Source: Conus ventricosus
Taxonomy: Eukaryota > Mollusca > Gastropoda > Neogastropoda > Conidae
NCBI GenBank assembly: GCA_018398815.1
Contig: CM031602.1
Span: 101,930,174 to 101,994,173, forward strand
Length of the DNA: 64,000 bases
Direction of reading: 5' to 3'
In this document: one piece after another, positions 44,891 to 55,850 of the stretch
Numbering within the stretch: position 1 is the stretch's first letter
Layout: each line of letters opens with the position of its first letter
Made by a program: the position numbers and the translations under genes
Notes under the pieces: generated by a model
Told to the model about the DNA's origin: nothing
The model's database searches: none
The model's input: the letters and a program-made list of their open reading frames with translations, nothing else

Positions 44891-44907
44891 AAATACATTT
44901 ATAAAAA

Positions 44908-45309
44908 ATGGCTTCACTCGTAATGATGATAGGTGGGGCAGTAGTGAATGCGCTTGCTTTAGCGAAGTAATTACGCGTTTAGTAAACTACGGGATATGGC
45001 GAGAGAAAAAACATAACAAAGCATGGAGAAACTAGCAGCTGCACAAGACCCAAATGAAAAGCAGAGAATTGACAGTTGGATTTTATTAATGACAAACTAA
45101 AAAAACAGGGGCATGCAGCTTACACATTTAAAGACGTTGATCAAGCAATAAAAGATATTATCTTGTAACAGGCAAACCAATCGAGACATTGCCCCCACCA
45201 AAATTCAGTGACTTTTATCAACCCTCAGAAAACAAAAGATGCAAGAAATCGTGTTTATCGTCTTTGGCATGACCGTCGTGTATTTTTGTGCGCATAAATT
45301 GGGTGAATA
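44908..45309 (+). pseudogene. 135-aa protein gene, left-arm copy
   Basis: Starts ATGGCTTCACTCGTAATGATG like the right-arm gene and ends just before the integrase ATG at 45,313. Several indels shift the frame. Confidence 0.6.
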
Positions 45310-45312
45310 AAA

Positions 45313-46192
45313 ATGAACAAAATCTATTATTTTCCCAAAAAGGGTATTGGAAGGAATCACAGCAATAAAAAAGCTAAGCCAAGCACGGGGGTCAGTGAAC
45401 AAACAGCAAAGGGAAAGGCTATCTAAACAAGCGATTTGCAAATTTATTTACCTGCCCTAGACGAAAACAGAGACCACTTTGTTAATAAAAATACCGAACG
45501 ACACCCATCAATGGACCTTCTATATTTTCCCCCCATGACAAAGATTAGACGAAAAAGATTTAAGTACGCACTCACAGTCATTTACATAGCTTCAAGATAC
45601 AAAATGCAGAACCATTAACACAAAAGAGTGCTTCTGCTGTTGCTGTTGCCATACAACGATAACCAAAGAGGGCCTTTAACTTATCCTCGCATGATTCAAG
45701 TCGATGATGGGAAAAAAAATTTAAAGGGCCCAAATGAATCAATTATTGTTTAAAACATAGAGTTACCATTAAAAGAGGCATTCCGGGAGTTCACAGATCA
45801 CAGGCTTTAGTTGAAAACTTTAACAAACAGTTAGCTGAAAGACTTTTTCCTACCATATCACAGAGAGCTTATTGACAATTCTCGCAACACAGAATGGGTT
45901 AGAAGACGCCCTCAGTTCTAAAGTGCGATAATAATGAAGAATTTAAAGGGGTAAAAAACCCGTCCAAGCAATCAAAAGAAAAACAAAAAAGTTGCTGAAG
46001 ACTCCAGTACAACCGGCAAACTATACCATTTGGTTTGAAAGTAAGTACCTTATTTACCGGGGAACAGAAGGGGACACTCGCATCAGGGGAACAGATCCAG
46101 TTTGGAGTGTTGATCCATAGAAATAAAAAGAATTGTAAAAATGAATCCGCCCGTGTATTATTACGAAAACTGACACAACAAAAACAACCTAG
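45313..46192 (+). pseudogene. Integrase, left-arm copy, frameshifted
   Basis: Contains the N-terminal KGYWK region, the DLLYFP block with the first catalytic Asp near 45,513, the QVDDGK block near 45,700 and the ALVENFNKQLAERLF block with the Glu near 45,814. Frames break at A/G runs (for example GGGAAAAAAAATTT). Homology continues to TTACGAAAACTGACACAACA near 46,182 and then ends abruptly. Confidence 0.75.
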
Positions 46193-47295
46193 TGATGGTG
46201 GGAAAACTGGGCAGCGAGAAAAGATTGACATGACTGTTTGCATTCGCCTTGCACATGCAAACACGGCTTCCCGTTCATGCGCGGGTGTACTTTTTTCAGT
46301 GCACGACCTGATTTGCACGTGCTGCACACTACTAATGCTGCCATGCCGCACGGAATATAGGGGGCACAGCGCACCTACATGCCATAAATATTCACCCCTC
46401 CCTACCCTCCATTTCGTTTTTTCGGGGCTCATTATAATGAAACACACAGTTCAAGACAGAGTTAATCACACATATACCAATCATGAGGGAAATACAATAC
46501 TTTCCCGGGATAAAAAATCAAAAACAAAAAAAAAAAAACATACACAAGGAAGATAAATGGGATCTGCCAAACACCCCAAGATCACAGTTCTTTCTTAGAA
46601 TCTTAAAGTTCCCAAAAAGTCTTAGATCAAATTATACAGGAAAAGATATGATGAGATGTGAAATAGAATTTTAATCAATTTTAAAGGGAAACAGGGAAAG
46701 TAGGGGCAAGACAAAAGGAAAGGGGGCCAAAAAAAAACCACCATGGGGGGTTTGACAATGATTGTTTACGAAGAAGAAAAGAAGCTATCAGGGGACTGAG
46801 AAACTTACCAATATTAACAAAATAAGGGCCCTAAAATTTTGAAGAAAGAAAGGGGAAATTAAAATCAAAAGACTCCATCAAAAACTAATTAATGGAAAAA
46901 AGAGGGTTCATAAAAAAACAATTTGGCGTCATATACGTACCATGTCAGACAATAACATTTACGGGAGTTAGTCTCTCGCCAGGGCCCAAGTTTTTGTTGG
47001 CTAAGCAGTGAAAGACAGTCCCCTGGGCCCAACCCCCCTTCCGCCCCGGAAAGCCATGTCAGTCTCCCCTACCTTTATTTTCCTGGCCTGCCCTCCAAGC
47101 AAGAAAGTTCTTGTGCTCTGTCTCGCCTTTTCTTTCCGTTGTGTTAAAAGCTTTGAGGTTTTTCTTCTTTGCTTATTGTTTTTGGTTGCCGTTTTTACCC
47201 TTTCATTTTTAACCGGGGGGGCTTTTTGGTTTTTTGTGCTTTTTTTCAGGGTTTAACCCCCGATCTTTGCCCTTTTTGGGCCTTTTTCTCGACAC
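46193..47295. other. Unassigned sequence between left arm and assembly gap
   Basis: No gene recognised. CCCGTTCATGCGCGGG at about 46,271-46,286 resembles the palindromic motifs at 41.9 and 59.6 kb. The last 300 bases are rich in homopolymer runs and may be low-quality sequence. Confidence 0.4.
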
Positions 47296-48295
47296 NNNNN
47301 NNNNNNNNNNNNNNNNNNNNNNNNNNNNNNNNNNNNNNNNNNNNNNNNNNNNNNNNNNNNNNNNNNNNNNNNNNNNNNNNNNNNNNNNNNNNNNNNNNNN
47401 NNNNNNNNNNNNNNNNNNNNNNNNNNNNNNNNNNNNNNNNNNNNNNNNNNNNNNNNNNNNNNNNNNNNNNNNNNNNNNNNNNNNNNNNNNNNNNNNNNNN
47501 NNNNNNNNNNNNNNNNNNNNNNNNNNNNNNNNNNNNNNNNNNNNNNNNNNNNNNNNNNNNNNNNNNNNNNNNNNNNNNNNNNNNNNNNNNNNNNNNNNNN
47601 NNNNNNNNNNNNNNNNNNNNNNNNNNNNNNNNNNNNNNNNNNNNNNNNNNNNNNNNNNNNNNNNNNNNNNNNNNNNNNNNNNNNNNNNNNNNNNNNNNNN
47701 NNNNNNNNNNNNNNNNNNNNNNNNNNNNNNNNNNNNNNNNNNNNNNNNNNNNNNNNNNNNNNNNNNNNNNNNNNNNNNNNNNNNNNNNNNNNNNNNNNNN
47801 NNNNNNNNNNNNNNNNNNNNNNNNNNNNNNNNNNNNNNNNNNNNNNNNNNNNNNNNNNNNNNNNNNNNNNNNNNNNNNNNNNNNNNNNNNNNNNNNNNNN
47901 NNNNNNNNNNNNNNNNNNNNNNNNNNNNNNNNNNNNNNNNNNNNNNNNNNNNNNNNNNNNNNNNNNNNNNNNNNNNNNNNNNNNNNNNNNNNNNNNNNNN
48001 NNNNNNNNNNNNNNNNNNNNNNNNNNNNNNNNNNNNNNNNNNNNNNNNNNNNNNNNNNNNNNNNNNNNNNNNNNNNNNNNNNNNNNNNNNNNNNNNNNNN
48101 NNNNNNNNNNNNNNNNNNNNNNNNNNNNNNNNNNNNNNNNNNNNNNNNNNNNNNNNNNNNNNNNNNNNNNNNNNNNNNNNNNNNNNNNNNNNNNNNNNNN
48201 NNNNNNNNNNNNNNNNNNNNNNNNNNNNNNNNNNNNNNNNNNNNNNNNNNNNNNNNNNNNNNNNNNNNNNNNNNNNNNNNNNNNNNNNNNNNNNN
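47296..48295. other. Assembly gap, exactly 1000 N
   Basis: A block of 1000 undetermined bases, which looks like a fixed-length scaffolding gap. ORFs computed across it are meaningless. The real spacing and even the join are unknown. Confidence 0.98.
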
Positions 48296-48856
48296 GCCTA
48301 ACTAAAGCGATGACGAATAAACGACTCTGTTCGTACTACGTTTGGTGTTTGCTAGGTTCGCAGCACAAACGAATCGAGCATAACAGATCTTCTACTGGTT
48401 TTGATGCACAAAAACAATACTTAGCAAATTTAGAGGACGCCATTAATTTACAGTTGATTTACCTTCAAGTATAAAAAGGTACCAAAATGTTTTACAATAC
48501 GCAAGATCGAAAGTAGACTTTGCTGTTGGCACTGGTTTATACATGCTGCCTTCTGACCTCAGACTCCAGATAGGAACAATAATAAACTACAATAATGAAA
48601 TCCTCGTGGCAGGCAATGAACAAAAAGTTGGGAAAAACGAAATAAATTTGAGCCAGTAATATTGCAAGCAGTAAAAAACAAGATGACCCCCCAAGAATAA
48701 GTCATCCAATCCCCGGGGCCCAAAGCCCAAAGACTGTTGAAGACGTGGACTCTGTTCGCGAAGTCAAAAAATAATGACCATGAATATGAAAAGACAGCGC
48801 TTGTTCTTGGATTAACTGGTCTAGGATTACTCGGTCTTTATCTTACTAAATATTAA
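48296..48856 (+). pseudogene. Unknown element protein (48.3-kb type), 3' part
   Basis: Begins at the gap edge, so the 5' end is missing. Shared with copy B: GFDAQKQYLANLEDAIN (48,400-48,450), LYMLPSDLRLQIG (48,538-48,577) and YNNEIL (48,592-48,610). The last 20 codons (KTALVLGLTGLGLLGLYLTKY, 48,791-48,853) form a membrane helix. Three or more frameshifts. Function unknown; it converges on the next gene and overlaps its end by about 30 bases. Confidence 0.5.
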
Positions 48857-49742
48857 CCCAACTATTAAGAGAACTAATGCCCATAAGTGCTCGGCCATAA
48901 AGCCAACTACTTTGCTTGCGGTAGACAAAAGCCAGCTAACGATACTCCCTAATATACCCGGTAAAGCGTCTATGGCTTTACTGGCTAATTTTTTTAATAA
49001 ACCCGCAAGATGATCAAGCTGTTTTTTACCATGATTTATCAGGTGGAGGGGATGGCGACGGAGGCACTGACCCGGAACCACCGCCGCCTGTAATCGCCAA
49101 CACCAATGTACTTATTGCAAATCCTAAGGCAGTTATAACGCTTGCTAATGTGACACCCTGCTCTCTAAACAGTATTCGTATTCGTTCTGCTAGCGTTGTG
49201 TCTTCATATAAAATTCTTTGGATAGTTTCTCTTATTCTGCTCACTTGAGTTCGCAATTGTTTTTGGTTAGTAGACAACACTTCTAGTCTTGCTGATCTCT
49301 CTTGTTCAAGATCTTTTAGTCTTTGGGTTATTCTTTCTTTAATATCAGGCCCTAAGTTGGCGTCATCAGCCTCAAGGAGTTTTTCTTTTTCTCTTTTTAT
49401 ATGCTCATCTAGTTCACCTAGTTTTGCAAAATTGTTTGTTAATTCGCCTTTGATGCTTCTCAAAGCATGATAAAGGGCCGCTATTTCTCGCATGGGTAGC
49501 GGTGGGTCGTGTATAGTTTTTAATGCTGTTTCTTCTGAAAAACTGGTTTCTGCTTCTATTACATTTTTTAAATTTCCCCCTGCTGATTGTTTTAAATTCT
49601 TTAAGTTCATGTTCTGCATTTGGTTATCTGTTGGAAGTTCTTGCAGTGTGTTTTGAAGTTTAGCAACTCCCTCCGCTCTTAATTTCGGTCTAACAATGCC
49701 AAGGCGATTTGTACGCTCGCAGGGATTTAAATTTCTAATCAA
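48827..49742 (-). CDS. Coiled-coil protein with two C-terminal hydrophobic segments
   Basis: The start at 49,742 gives 238 codons to a frame break near 49,060; the neighbouring frame then carries a further 70 codons to 48,827. Order: N-terminal RNLNP segment; helical coiled coil around residues 75-185 (ELDEHIKREKEKLLEADD, ERITQRLKDLEQERSARL); ILFREQGVTLASVITALGFA hydrophobic segment at 193-215; GGGGSGS and a Pro/Ser linker; then, after the shift, amphipathic and hydrophobic helices (ALPGILGSIVSWLLSTASK, WALVLLIVGLIF). Conserved in copy B. Probably membrane- or virion-associated; no enzymatic motif. Confidence 0.65.
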
Positions 49743-49751
49743 AACCCACAG

Positions 49752-50029
49752 CTAAAAACTTTGAGGGTCTTTTTTAGTTTTTAAGTGAACAAGTTGTCCT
49801 TGATCGTTTTTCACAAAACAAATGGTATCTTTTACTTCAAAATCATTAGGGTCTATAAATTCGGGAGGTTCTTGACCTAAACTTTGGGTACAATGAAATT
49901 TGACCTTACTTTCTTTTAATTCACGCCGCAATGAGAGCGCTGAGTGATGCTGTGTCAAAGGGATCATTTCATCATGTCGTCTCCAGGATCAAAAACATCA
50001 TAATCTTCTTCCCCTTCAATGCCTGCCAT
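49752..50029 (-). CDS. Small acidic protein gene divergent from capsid
   Basis: The ATG at 50,027-50,029 starts MAGIEGEEDYDVFDPGDD, then meets a stop; 71 more codons follow in another frame from 49,967 (VKFHCTQSL, ICFVKNDQGQLVHLK). One gene of about 90 codons if a single base is restored. It lies 10 bases upstream of the preceding gene and 42 bases from the divergent capsid start, suggesting a shared promoter region. Function unknown. Confidence 0.45.
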
Positions 50030-50071
50030 TTTTTTTTAAAAAATTTAAACTTTTTATTTTGCTTCAAAAAA
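50030..50071. promoter_or_regulatory. Divergent intergenic region
   Basis: Only 42 AT-rich bases separate the divergent starts at 50,029 (-) and 50,072 (+). It should hold promoters for both, but I see no distinct motif. Confidence 0.3.
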
Positions 50072-51342
50072 ATGTCACAAGCACATGGCTCGATTCTTAA
50101 ACCCACATAGAAGACTGAAGAACCTTTGGCGTAAAGGGAAATAAGCGGACTATTACTTTTCCCAAAATTAATCCATCTATATTGATGCAGATCAAATTCT
50201 TACTGTCAAATTTCCAGCCCTAGGAGCAGATGACGTGATTGTGCCAGGCTCTGCGCGTCTTACTTTCAAAATAGTACTCGCTTAAACAACAGACACAAGC
50301 AGGACAGTTGTCCAGAATTTTGGGCGGGCAATCGTTAAGAAAATTTCTATAAACTTGAGGGGCAAGAAATATTTTCTTTACCCCAATGCAGACATATTTT
50401 TAAACCCATTCTGATCTATGGCTAACCGGGAATGAAAGGGATGATCTTGCGTTTCAAGGGAAACGAAAATGAAGAAGCACTAAAACTTAGAATAGGCGCC
50501 GAACTCGGCGCAGGTGAAAAAAGCAGCAAAAAGGCTTTAGCTGTAAATTTTTCGTATGGAAATGCTTTTCTATTCCCTTAGATTTTGAGTTGTTAAAAGC
50601 GCATGCGCCATACTTTCAAGGAGCATTAAAGACAGATTGTCATAAGAACTAACTTTTAATGAATACAAACGTGTTATCAGATCATCAGACACCGAAGCAA
50701 AGTACAGCATTTCTGACATTCGTTAGAGTTTGACGTTGTTAGCAACCAATTAGCAAGGCTGATTGAGCAACAATTCAGTCAAAATTAGCAATTTTATTAC
50801 AAAGAGTGATTTTCATACAAAAATATCCCAGAAAAAGGGCAGACGCTATATGGAATTTTAGTTTTAGTGTCGCAGCAAGATCGCTTAAAGGGATTTTATT
50901 GCTGTGCGAAAATGAAGAACCGTTCAAAAGAGGAAGTGAAAAGTTTTTAATCCCAAAATAACGAAAGTACAATGTTCGATTGAGGGTAGTCCTACCAAAT
51001 CTACGCTAGCGGGCTTAAACCTTATCAGCATTTTGATGAAATAAGAAAATGTTTGGGGGGCGGGAGGTGGGAGAAAACCAACAGTTGACCTTGTGTCTAA
51101 AGATTTACATCTTCACAATGTTAGCTTGATGATTATTTAACAACGAAATACGGTTTATGGATTGACTAAGGTAACAGAGGATAACAGTTGCATGGAAGTG
51201 GGAGAACTGTGAGAGACGTAAAAAAACATTCAAATTGATAAAGAAGAAGAAGCCGAATAAACCACTTAATGTACATTTGTTTTTAATATATGATGCGCAG
51301 CTGAATATTGAAGATAACAGACTAAAAGATATACAATACTAA
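50072..51342 (+). pseudogene. Major capsid protein candidate (double jelly-roll type), frameshifted
   Basis: The start ATG at 50,072 and stop TAA at 51,340-51,342 give a span of about 423 codons, somewhat short for capsids of this class. Readable blocks: ILTVKFPALGADDVIVPGSA (50,190-50,250), TVVQNFGRAIVKKI (50,298-50,345), then KLRIGAELGAGEKSSKKALA (50,484-50,545), RLIEQQFSQN (50,757-50,787), SGLKPYQHFDEI (51,008-51,045), KYGLWID (51,148-51,168), and FLIYDAQLNIEDNRLKDIQY at the end. The GRAIVKK block and the terminal block resemble capsid proteins of Maverick/adintovirus elements. At least eight stops or shifts. Copy B shares both ends. Confidence 0.6.
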
Positions 51343-51365
51343 ATTATTTTTATTTTAAAAAAAGC

Positions 51366-51427
51366 ATGTCTGTTCAGGTTTATCCAAAAAGTGCCTACAG
51401 AGTCGCCGGAGAAGAGATAGTTTGAAA
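51366..51427 (+). other. Short ORF remnant after capsid
   Basis: The ATG at 51,366 starts MSVQVYPKSAYRVAGEEIV and stops after 19 codons. Copy B has about 1.6 kb between capsid and the hydrophobic gene, so this may be the start of a gene deleted in copy C. Confidence 0.3.
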
Positions 51428-51467
51428 CCGCCGGCATAAAAACCTTTAGATTAACAAACATTCACAA

Positions 51468-51717
51468 ATGCAACAAAAACTAGAGCAGGACCTTTCAAAA
51501 ACGCAAAACCAAACGAAGGTTTCTGCTGTCTTTAATGCTGTTACCCATGTTAATTTTGGAGCATCGGCTATTAAGTGCTCTATCAGCAGGAACGAGTGTT
51601 GGTCTCTTAGCAACAGGTTTTGGTGCACCGGCAGCTTTACCTCTAGGCGGTTTGTCTTTAGCTCTTGGCCTGTGTTCATTAGCTGTAGGTGCTGCTAGCA
51701 AAAAAATAAAAAAATAA
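51468..51717 (+). CDS. Conserved glycine-rich hydrophobic protein, copy C
   Basis: Begins MQQKLEQDLSKTQNQTKVSA; after a one-base shift near 51,540-51,570 it continues LSAGTSVGLLATGFGAPAAL and ends in a basic KKIKK tail at 51,717. A charged N-terminal helix plus one or two membrane-type segments, the same plan as 26,812-27,084 in copy B. About 80 residues. Role unknown. Confidence 0.55.
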
Positions 51718-51733
51718 ATCACAAAGCACAGCT

Positions 51734-52061
51734 ATGGTTCAACTAATAAAAGCTAAACTTAGTTCCTTCAATGGATAATAAATAAAGCGCTAGCTGACTC
51801 AAACATCACGGATGAAGGAAATTTAATCGTTTACAGGCCGATTTTGATGACTACAAAAGACAAAAGTTTGATCTTCAAAGAAAGGCGAGGACAAGTTTTT
51901 CTCAACAGCCAGACCCGAGCAGATAAAAAAGGAATGTTTAAAAAAGTAAACGAGACATTAAACTCTGTTCTAAACAGCTCACAGTAACAACATCAAAGGG
52001 CGTTTATACTTTAGTTTATGAGTCCAAGCATAAAAAGACCGTTGATATTGATTCTGATTAA
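51734..52061 (+). pseudogene. Small coiled-coil protein (ITDEEF type), copy C
   Basis: The ATG at 51,734 and TAA at 52,059-52,061 frame a gene whose middle reads NITDE ... FDDYKRQKFDLQRKARTSF across frames, with SKGVYTLVYESKHKKTVDID at the end. Homologous to 26,533-26,800. Located just upstream of polymerase. Confidence 0.5.
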
Positions 52062-52115
52062 GCCGTTGTATTTTTTTAATTTAAATAAATATGTTGGCTT
52101 AGAAAGAAAGACAAC

Positions 52116-55100
52116 ATGGCTAAGATATATGAAGGCCCAGATGAATTGTTTGAAGGAATGCTCGAGAAAGAGCGTTTGTCAAGAGCACTGAATGATATTG
52201 ATTTAGAAGTTATTAATCCAGAAAACGTGCGGGCAAGCGTTGTACATGCAATTTCTCAAGTTCCAAGTAAACTAACAATAGACCCGCCAGTTAAAGTAAT
52301 GTTAGCTGTTTTAATCGACTATATAACAATAAATGAAGAAAATCTAGAAGTCTGGGTCTCAACTAAACAACAGACTATTCTTTCTCATAACGACATAACA
52401 CCCGGTTGGGCAGACGAACTGCTTACACAGTTTGACGCTGCCGCTGAAGAAGCTAAAATGAGAGGCTCTGGTTGGTCAGAGGGCGAAGTCTTAGAGATTA
52501 GATTAAAACAGGCTAAGTATGCACCGATTGTAGGCAAGGCTTACATTCCGCTACCCGAGAGTTGGTTTTTAAAGAGAGCAGTTTTAAACATAAAAAATTC
52601 AGACAACAAATGTTTCATGTGGTGTGTTCTCGCAAGGCTGCATCATGTCCGCGAACACGCAGAGAGAGTGACTAACTATCGGCAATACAGCAAAGATCTT
52701 AACTTCAATGGAATATCCTTTCCTGTTGGTGTAGACAAATTGATCAGTTTGAAGAACAAAACAAACCAATAACTGTCAATATCTACACATGGGATGAGGA
52801 AACAAATCTACAGCCGATTAAAGTGTCCAAGAACAGTCCAACAATTGGCGAGCCAGACAAAATCATGTTGACTTACTACTAATGTTTTCACCAGCGGGGC
52901 TGCCACATTACACATTGATACGAACAATGAGTAAACTAATGCAGCATACTTCAAAAGATGGGCACAAACAAGAATTCTGCAGAAAATGTTTAACAAGAAT
53001 GCCATCTGTTCAAGCCGCAAGCGAACATAAGAAACATTGTATCGGCCCAGTTGACTGTAATACAGAACTAATTACGCCCCCACCTGGACCTAAGTTAGTT
53101 TTAAGAACTGGAAAAAAAACTGCAAACAAGTCCATACATTGTTTACGCAGACTTTGAATCACTCATTGTTCCTTATGAAGGGCCCAGCGCCACAAAAACT
53201 TCGAAAAACAGTCTTAATGAGTAATCATCAGATTTGTTCATTTGCCTTCATTATTGTTAGGTCGGATGGCGCTCATTCAACGCCAGAATTATATAGAGGG
53301 CCTAATGCTGCAGAATACTTCTTAGAGCGCATGCAGCAAGTGCGTAATGATTGTTCTAATAATCTGAATTTATCTGAAATCATAATGACGCCCGAAGACC
53401 AACAACAGTATGCCTCAGCCACTCACTGTTGGATTTGTGGTTTAGGCCTCTCATCAGACGCAGCGAATCCAACAGTAAGAGACCATGATCACATTAGTGG
53501 AAAGTTCAGAGGAGCTGCGCACAACAAATGCAATCTTCAACTAAAGTTTGAACCAAAGACATGGAAGCTGCCCATCTTCTTTCATAACTTGCGAGGTTAC
53601 GACTCTCATCTTATATTGCAAGCAGTAACCAACGCCTTCAGGGTAGCATGCATTGCACAGTCATCAGAAAAGTACATGTGCTTTAATCTAAATAACATGT
53701 CTTTTTATGACTCTATGCAAACATGATGGGATCATTAGAGTCACTAGCTATGTCCTTAAAGTCCTGCCCAATAACGGAAGAATATTTTGACCCAACTCTT
53801 GTTAGAAAGGGCGTTTACCCTTATGAGTACATGAACAGTTGGGAAAGGTTTGACGAAGATACACTTCCACCTAAAGGCGCGTTCTTTTCTAGTCTTAGAG
53901 GAAAGGACATCAGTGATTCAGATTACCAACATGCTCAAGATGCGTGGCAGAAGTTAGATTGTAAAACGATGGGAGACTATCATGACTCATACTTGATGGC
54001 TGATACATGTTTGTTGGCGGATATTTTTGAAAATTATAGGAAGACCTGCATGAAACATTATAGCCTGGATCCCGCGCATTACATTTCTGCGCCCGGGATG
54101 AGTTGGGATGCTTTCTTAAAGTTTACTGGAGTACAAATTGATTTATTGTCTGACCTACCAATGATTCAGATGATTGAAAACGGATTGCGTGGAGGAATTA
54201 GTATGGCGTCGCATCATTACTGTAAAGCAAACAACAAATACTTGGACGACTATGATCCGAGTAAAAGGTCTAACTATCTCATGTATTTAGATGCAAACAA
54301 TCTGTATGGTTGGGCAATGGCGCAATCACTTCGTTACGCAACTTTAAAATGCACACAAGCGTCGATCCGAATAATATTCAAAAGGCATTAAAGTGGTTGA
54401 ACAGTTTAACGCCTGATCAGCAGCGTGGATACATTCTAGAAGTTGACTTAGAATATCCTCATGAACTCCATGACCTGCATAATGACTACCCATTAGCAGC
54501 AGAAAGTCTAAAGACGAATCCAAGAGAGCCGCCTAAACTTGTGCCTAATCTTCGTGGCAAAAAAAATTATGTCTGTCATTACAGACTTCTACAATTTTAT
54601 TTAAGACACGGTTTGAAGTTGACAGCAGTTCATCGCATAATTGCTTTCGATCAAGAACAGTTCATGAAACCATACATCATGAAGAACACTGATCTCAGAA
54701 CCAAATCCACATATGCTTCAGAAAAAGACTTTTTCAAGTTGATGAACAACAGCTGTTTCGGAAAGACTATGGAGAAATCCGCACAAGCGCAAAGATGTCA
54801 GATTAGTCACCAAAGAGAACGAAGCAATTAAGCTAACTTCAAAACCTAATTATCAGGACTTTAGAAGATTTCATGATCAGCTTTTTGGCATAATGATGAA
54901 AAAAAAGAAAGTCAAATTGGACAAACCTGTATTTATTGGGTTTACTGTTTTAGAATTATCAAAGCTTTTGATGTTAGAATTTCTTTATGACTACTTTAAA
55001 CCCTTGTATCCAGAGTCCAGAGTACTTTACACAGATACAGATAGTTTTGTTATAGATGTCCCTACTGAAGACATCTATAAAGACATGGAATCGAAGTGGC

Positions 55101-55552
55101 TAAAGGACATGCGGGATGGTATGATACATCTGATTACCCTAAAGATTCGCCTTTACATTCATCCGTTAACAAGAAGGTTTTAGGAAAGATGAAGGATGAA
55201 TTATCTGGAGGGGTGATCAAGGAGTTTATTGGTTTAAGGCCAAAAATGTACAGTACTTCGAGCCAGGAGAAAAACCATTAAGAAAGCAAAAGGAATATCT
55301 CGCAGTGTTGTGCAGTCAAACATATCGCATGACAACTATAAAGAAGCATTGTTTGGCAATAAGACTTTTCATCATGACAACGTAAAACTGCGATCTAATC
55401 TACATGAGATCAACACAACAGTTGTAACAAAGAAGTCGTTAGATAGAACAAACACAAAACGCGTGTTTGTTAATCCAGAGTTTTCATATGCAATCGGGCA
55501 CTGGAGGACCGCATTAAACAGGGGGTTTTATATTTTTCATCAACTTTTATTA
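52116..55552 (+). pseudogene. polB: Protein-primed type B DNA polymerase, about 1,140 codons, frameshifted
   Basis: Replicates the element. The start at 52,116 is the first ATG in a 218-codon frame. In order: N-terminal domain (FMWCVLARLHHVREHAERV near 52,615-52,670); a C2HC cluster (CRKCL ... HKKHC, 52,978-53,040); exonuclease D and E in YADFES (Asp at 53,150, Glu at 53,156); an HNH-like cluster (CWICG ... RDHDH ... RGAAHN, 53,428-53,528); exo II HNLRGYDSHL (53,583-53,612); motif A LDANNLYGW (54,287-54,313); motif B NNSCFGKTMEK (54,745-54,777); motif C YTDTDSF with Asp codons at 55,034 and 55,040. All catalytic motifs are intact, but frame changes occur near 52,740, 53,125, 53,720, 54,335, 54,810, 54,890 and 55,110-55,300. 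Length is normal for the family. Confidence 0.9.
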
Positions 55553-55820
55553 TAAGATCAATCATAGCTTCATCCAATTCATTTAAATCTTTTCTCATGT
55601 TTGCTTGACGCGTTCGAATTTTTTTTATTATTTCAAGATATTCTTTTTCCCAATTTGGGGGTTTGAGTTGTAGGTGATCTGGATGATTTAGCATGCATTG
55701 ATTAATCCTCGAAAATGTTTCCTTAATAGCATTACACGCCTGAAATGATTCCCGTATCATTTTCAAGGTCTCTTCCTTTACCATTCTTGTTTCGTTCTGC
55801 GCTTCCTTCTGGCCTTCCAT
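55470..55820 (-). CDS. 116-aa helical protein between polymerase and integrase
   Basis: An uninterrupted frame starting at 55,820. Strongly charged and helical (EKEYLEIIKKIRTRQANMRK, DLNELDEAMIDLIIKVDEK). Its end overlaps the polymerase 3' end in the opposite direction, so the two genes converge. The true end may be a little earlier. Absent from the left arm, which stops just before it, and from copy B. Function unknown. Confidence 0.5.
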   Translation of the reverse strand: MEGQKEAQNETRMVKEETLKMIRESFQACNAIKETFSRINQCMLNHPDHLQLKPPNWEKEYLEIIKKIRTRQANMRKDLNELDEAMIDLIIKVDEKYKTPCLMRSSSARLHMKTLD

Positions 55821-55850
55821 TTTAAACCAAAATATGTTTACGTAAATTAA

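Larger units (their letters stand above)
42338..46192. mobile_element. Inverted left arm of the Maverick/Polinton-like element
   Basis: Reverse-complement copy of 55,915-58,955: TIR, Cys-rich gene, PGRV/membrane gene, 175-aa gene, small membrane gene, 135-aa gene and integrase, in that order. A LINE fragment interrupts it at 42,806-43,518. Homology ends sharply at about 46,192, just past the integrase C terminus. By eye the arms are about 90% or more identical over integrase. Confidence 0.85.

Noticed and set aside
47169..48305. ORFs of 355-378 codons
   Set aside because: They consist almost entirely of undetermined bases from the 1000-N gap.
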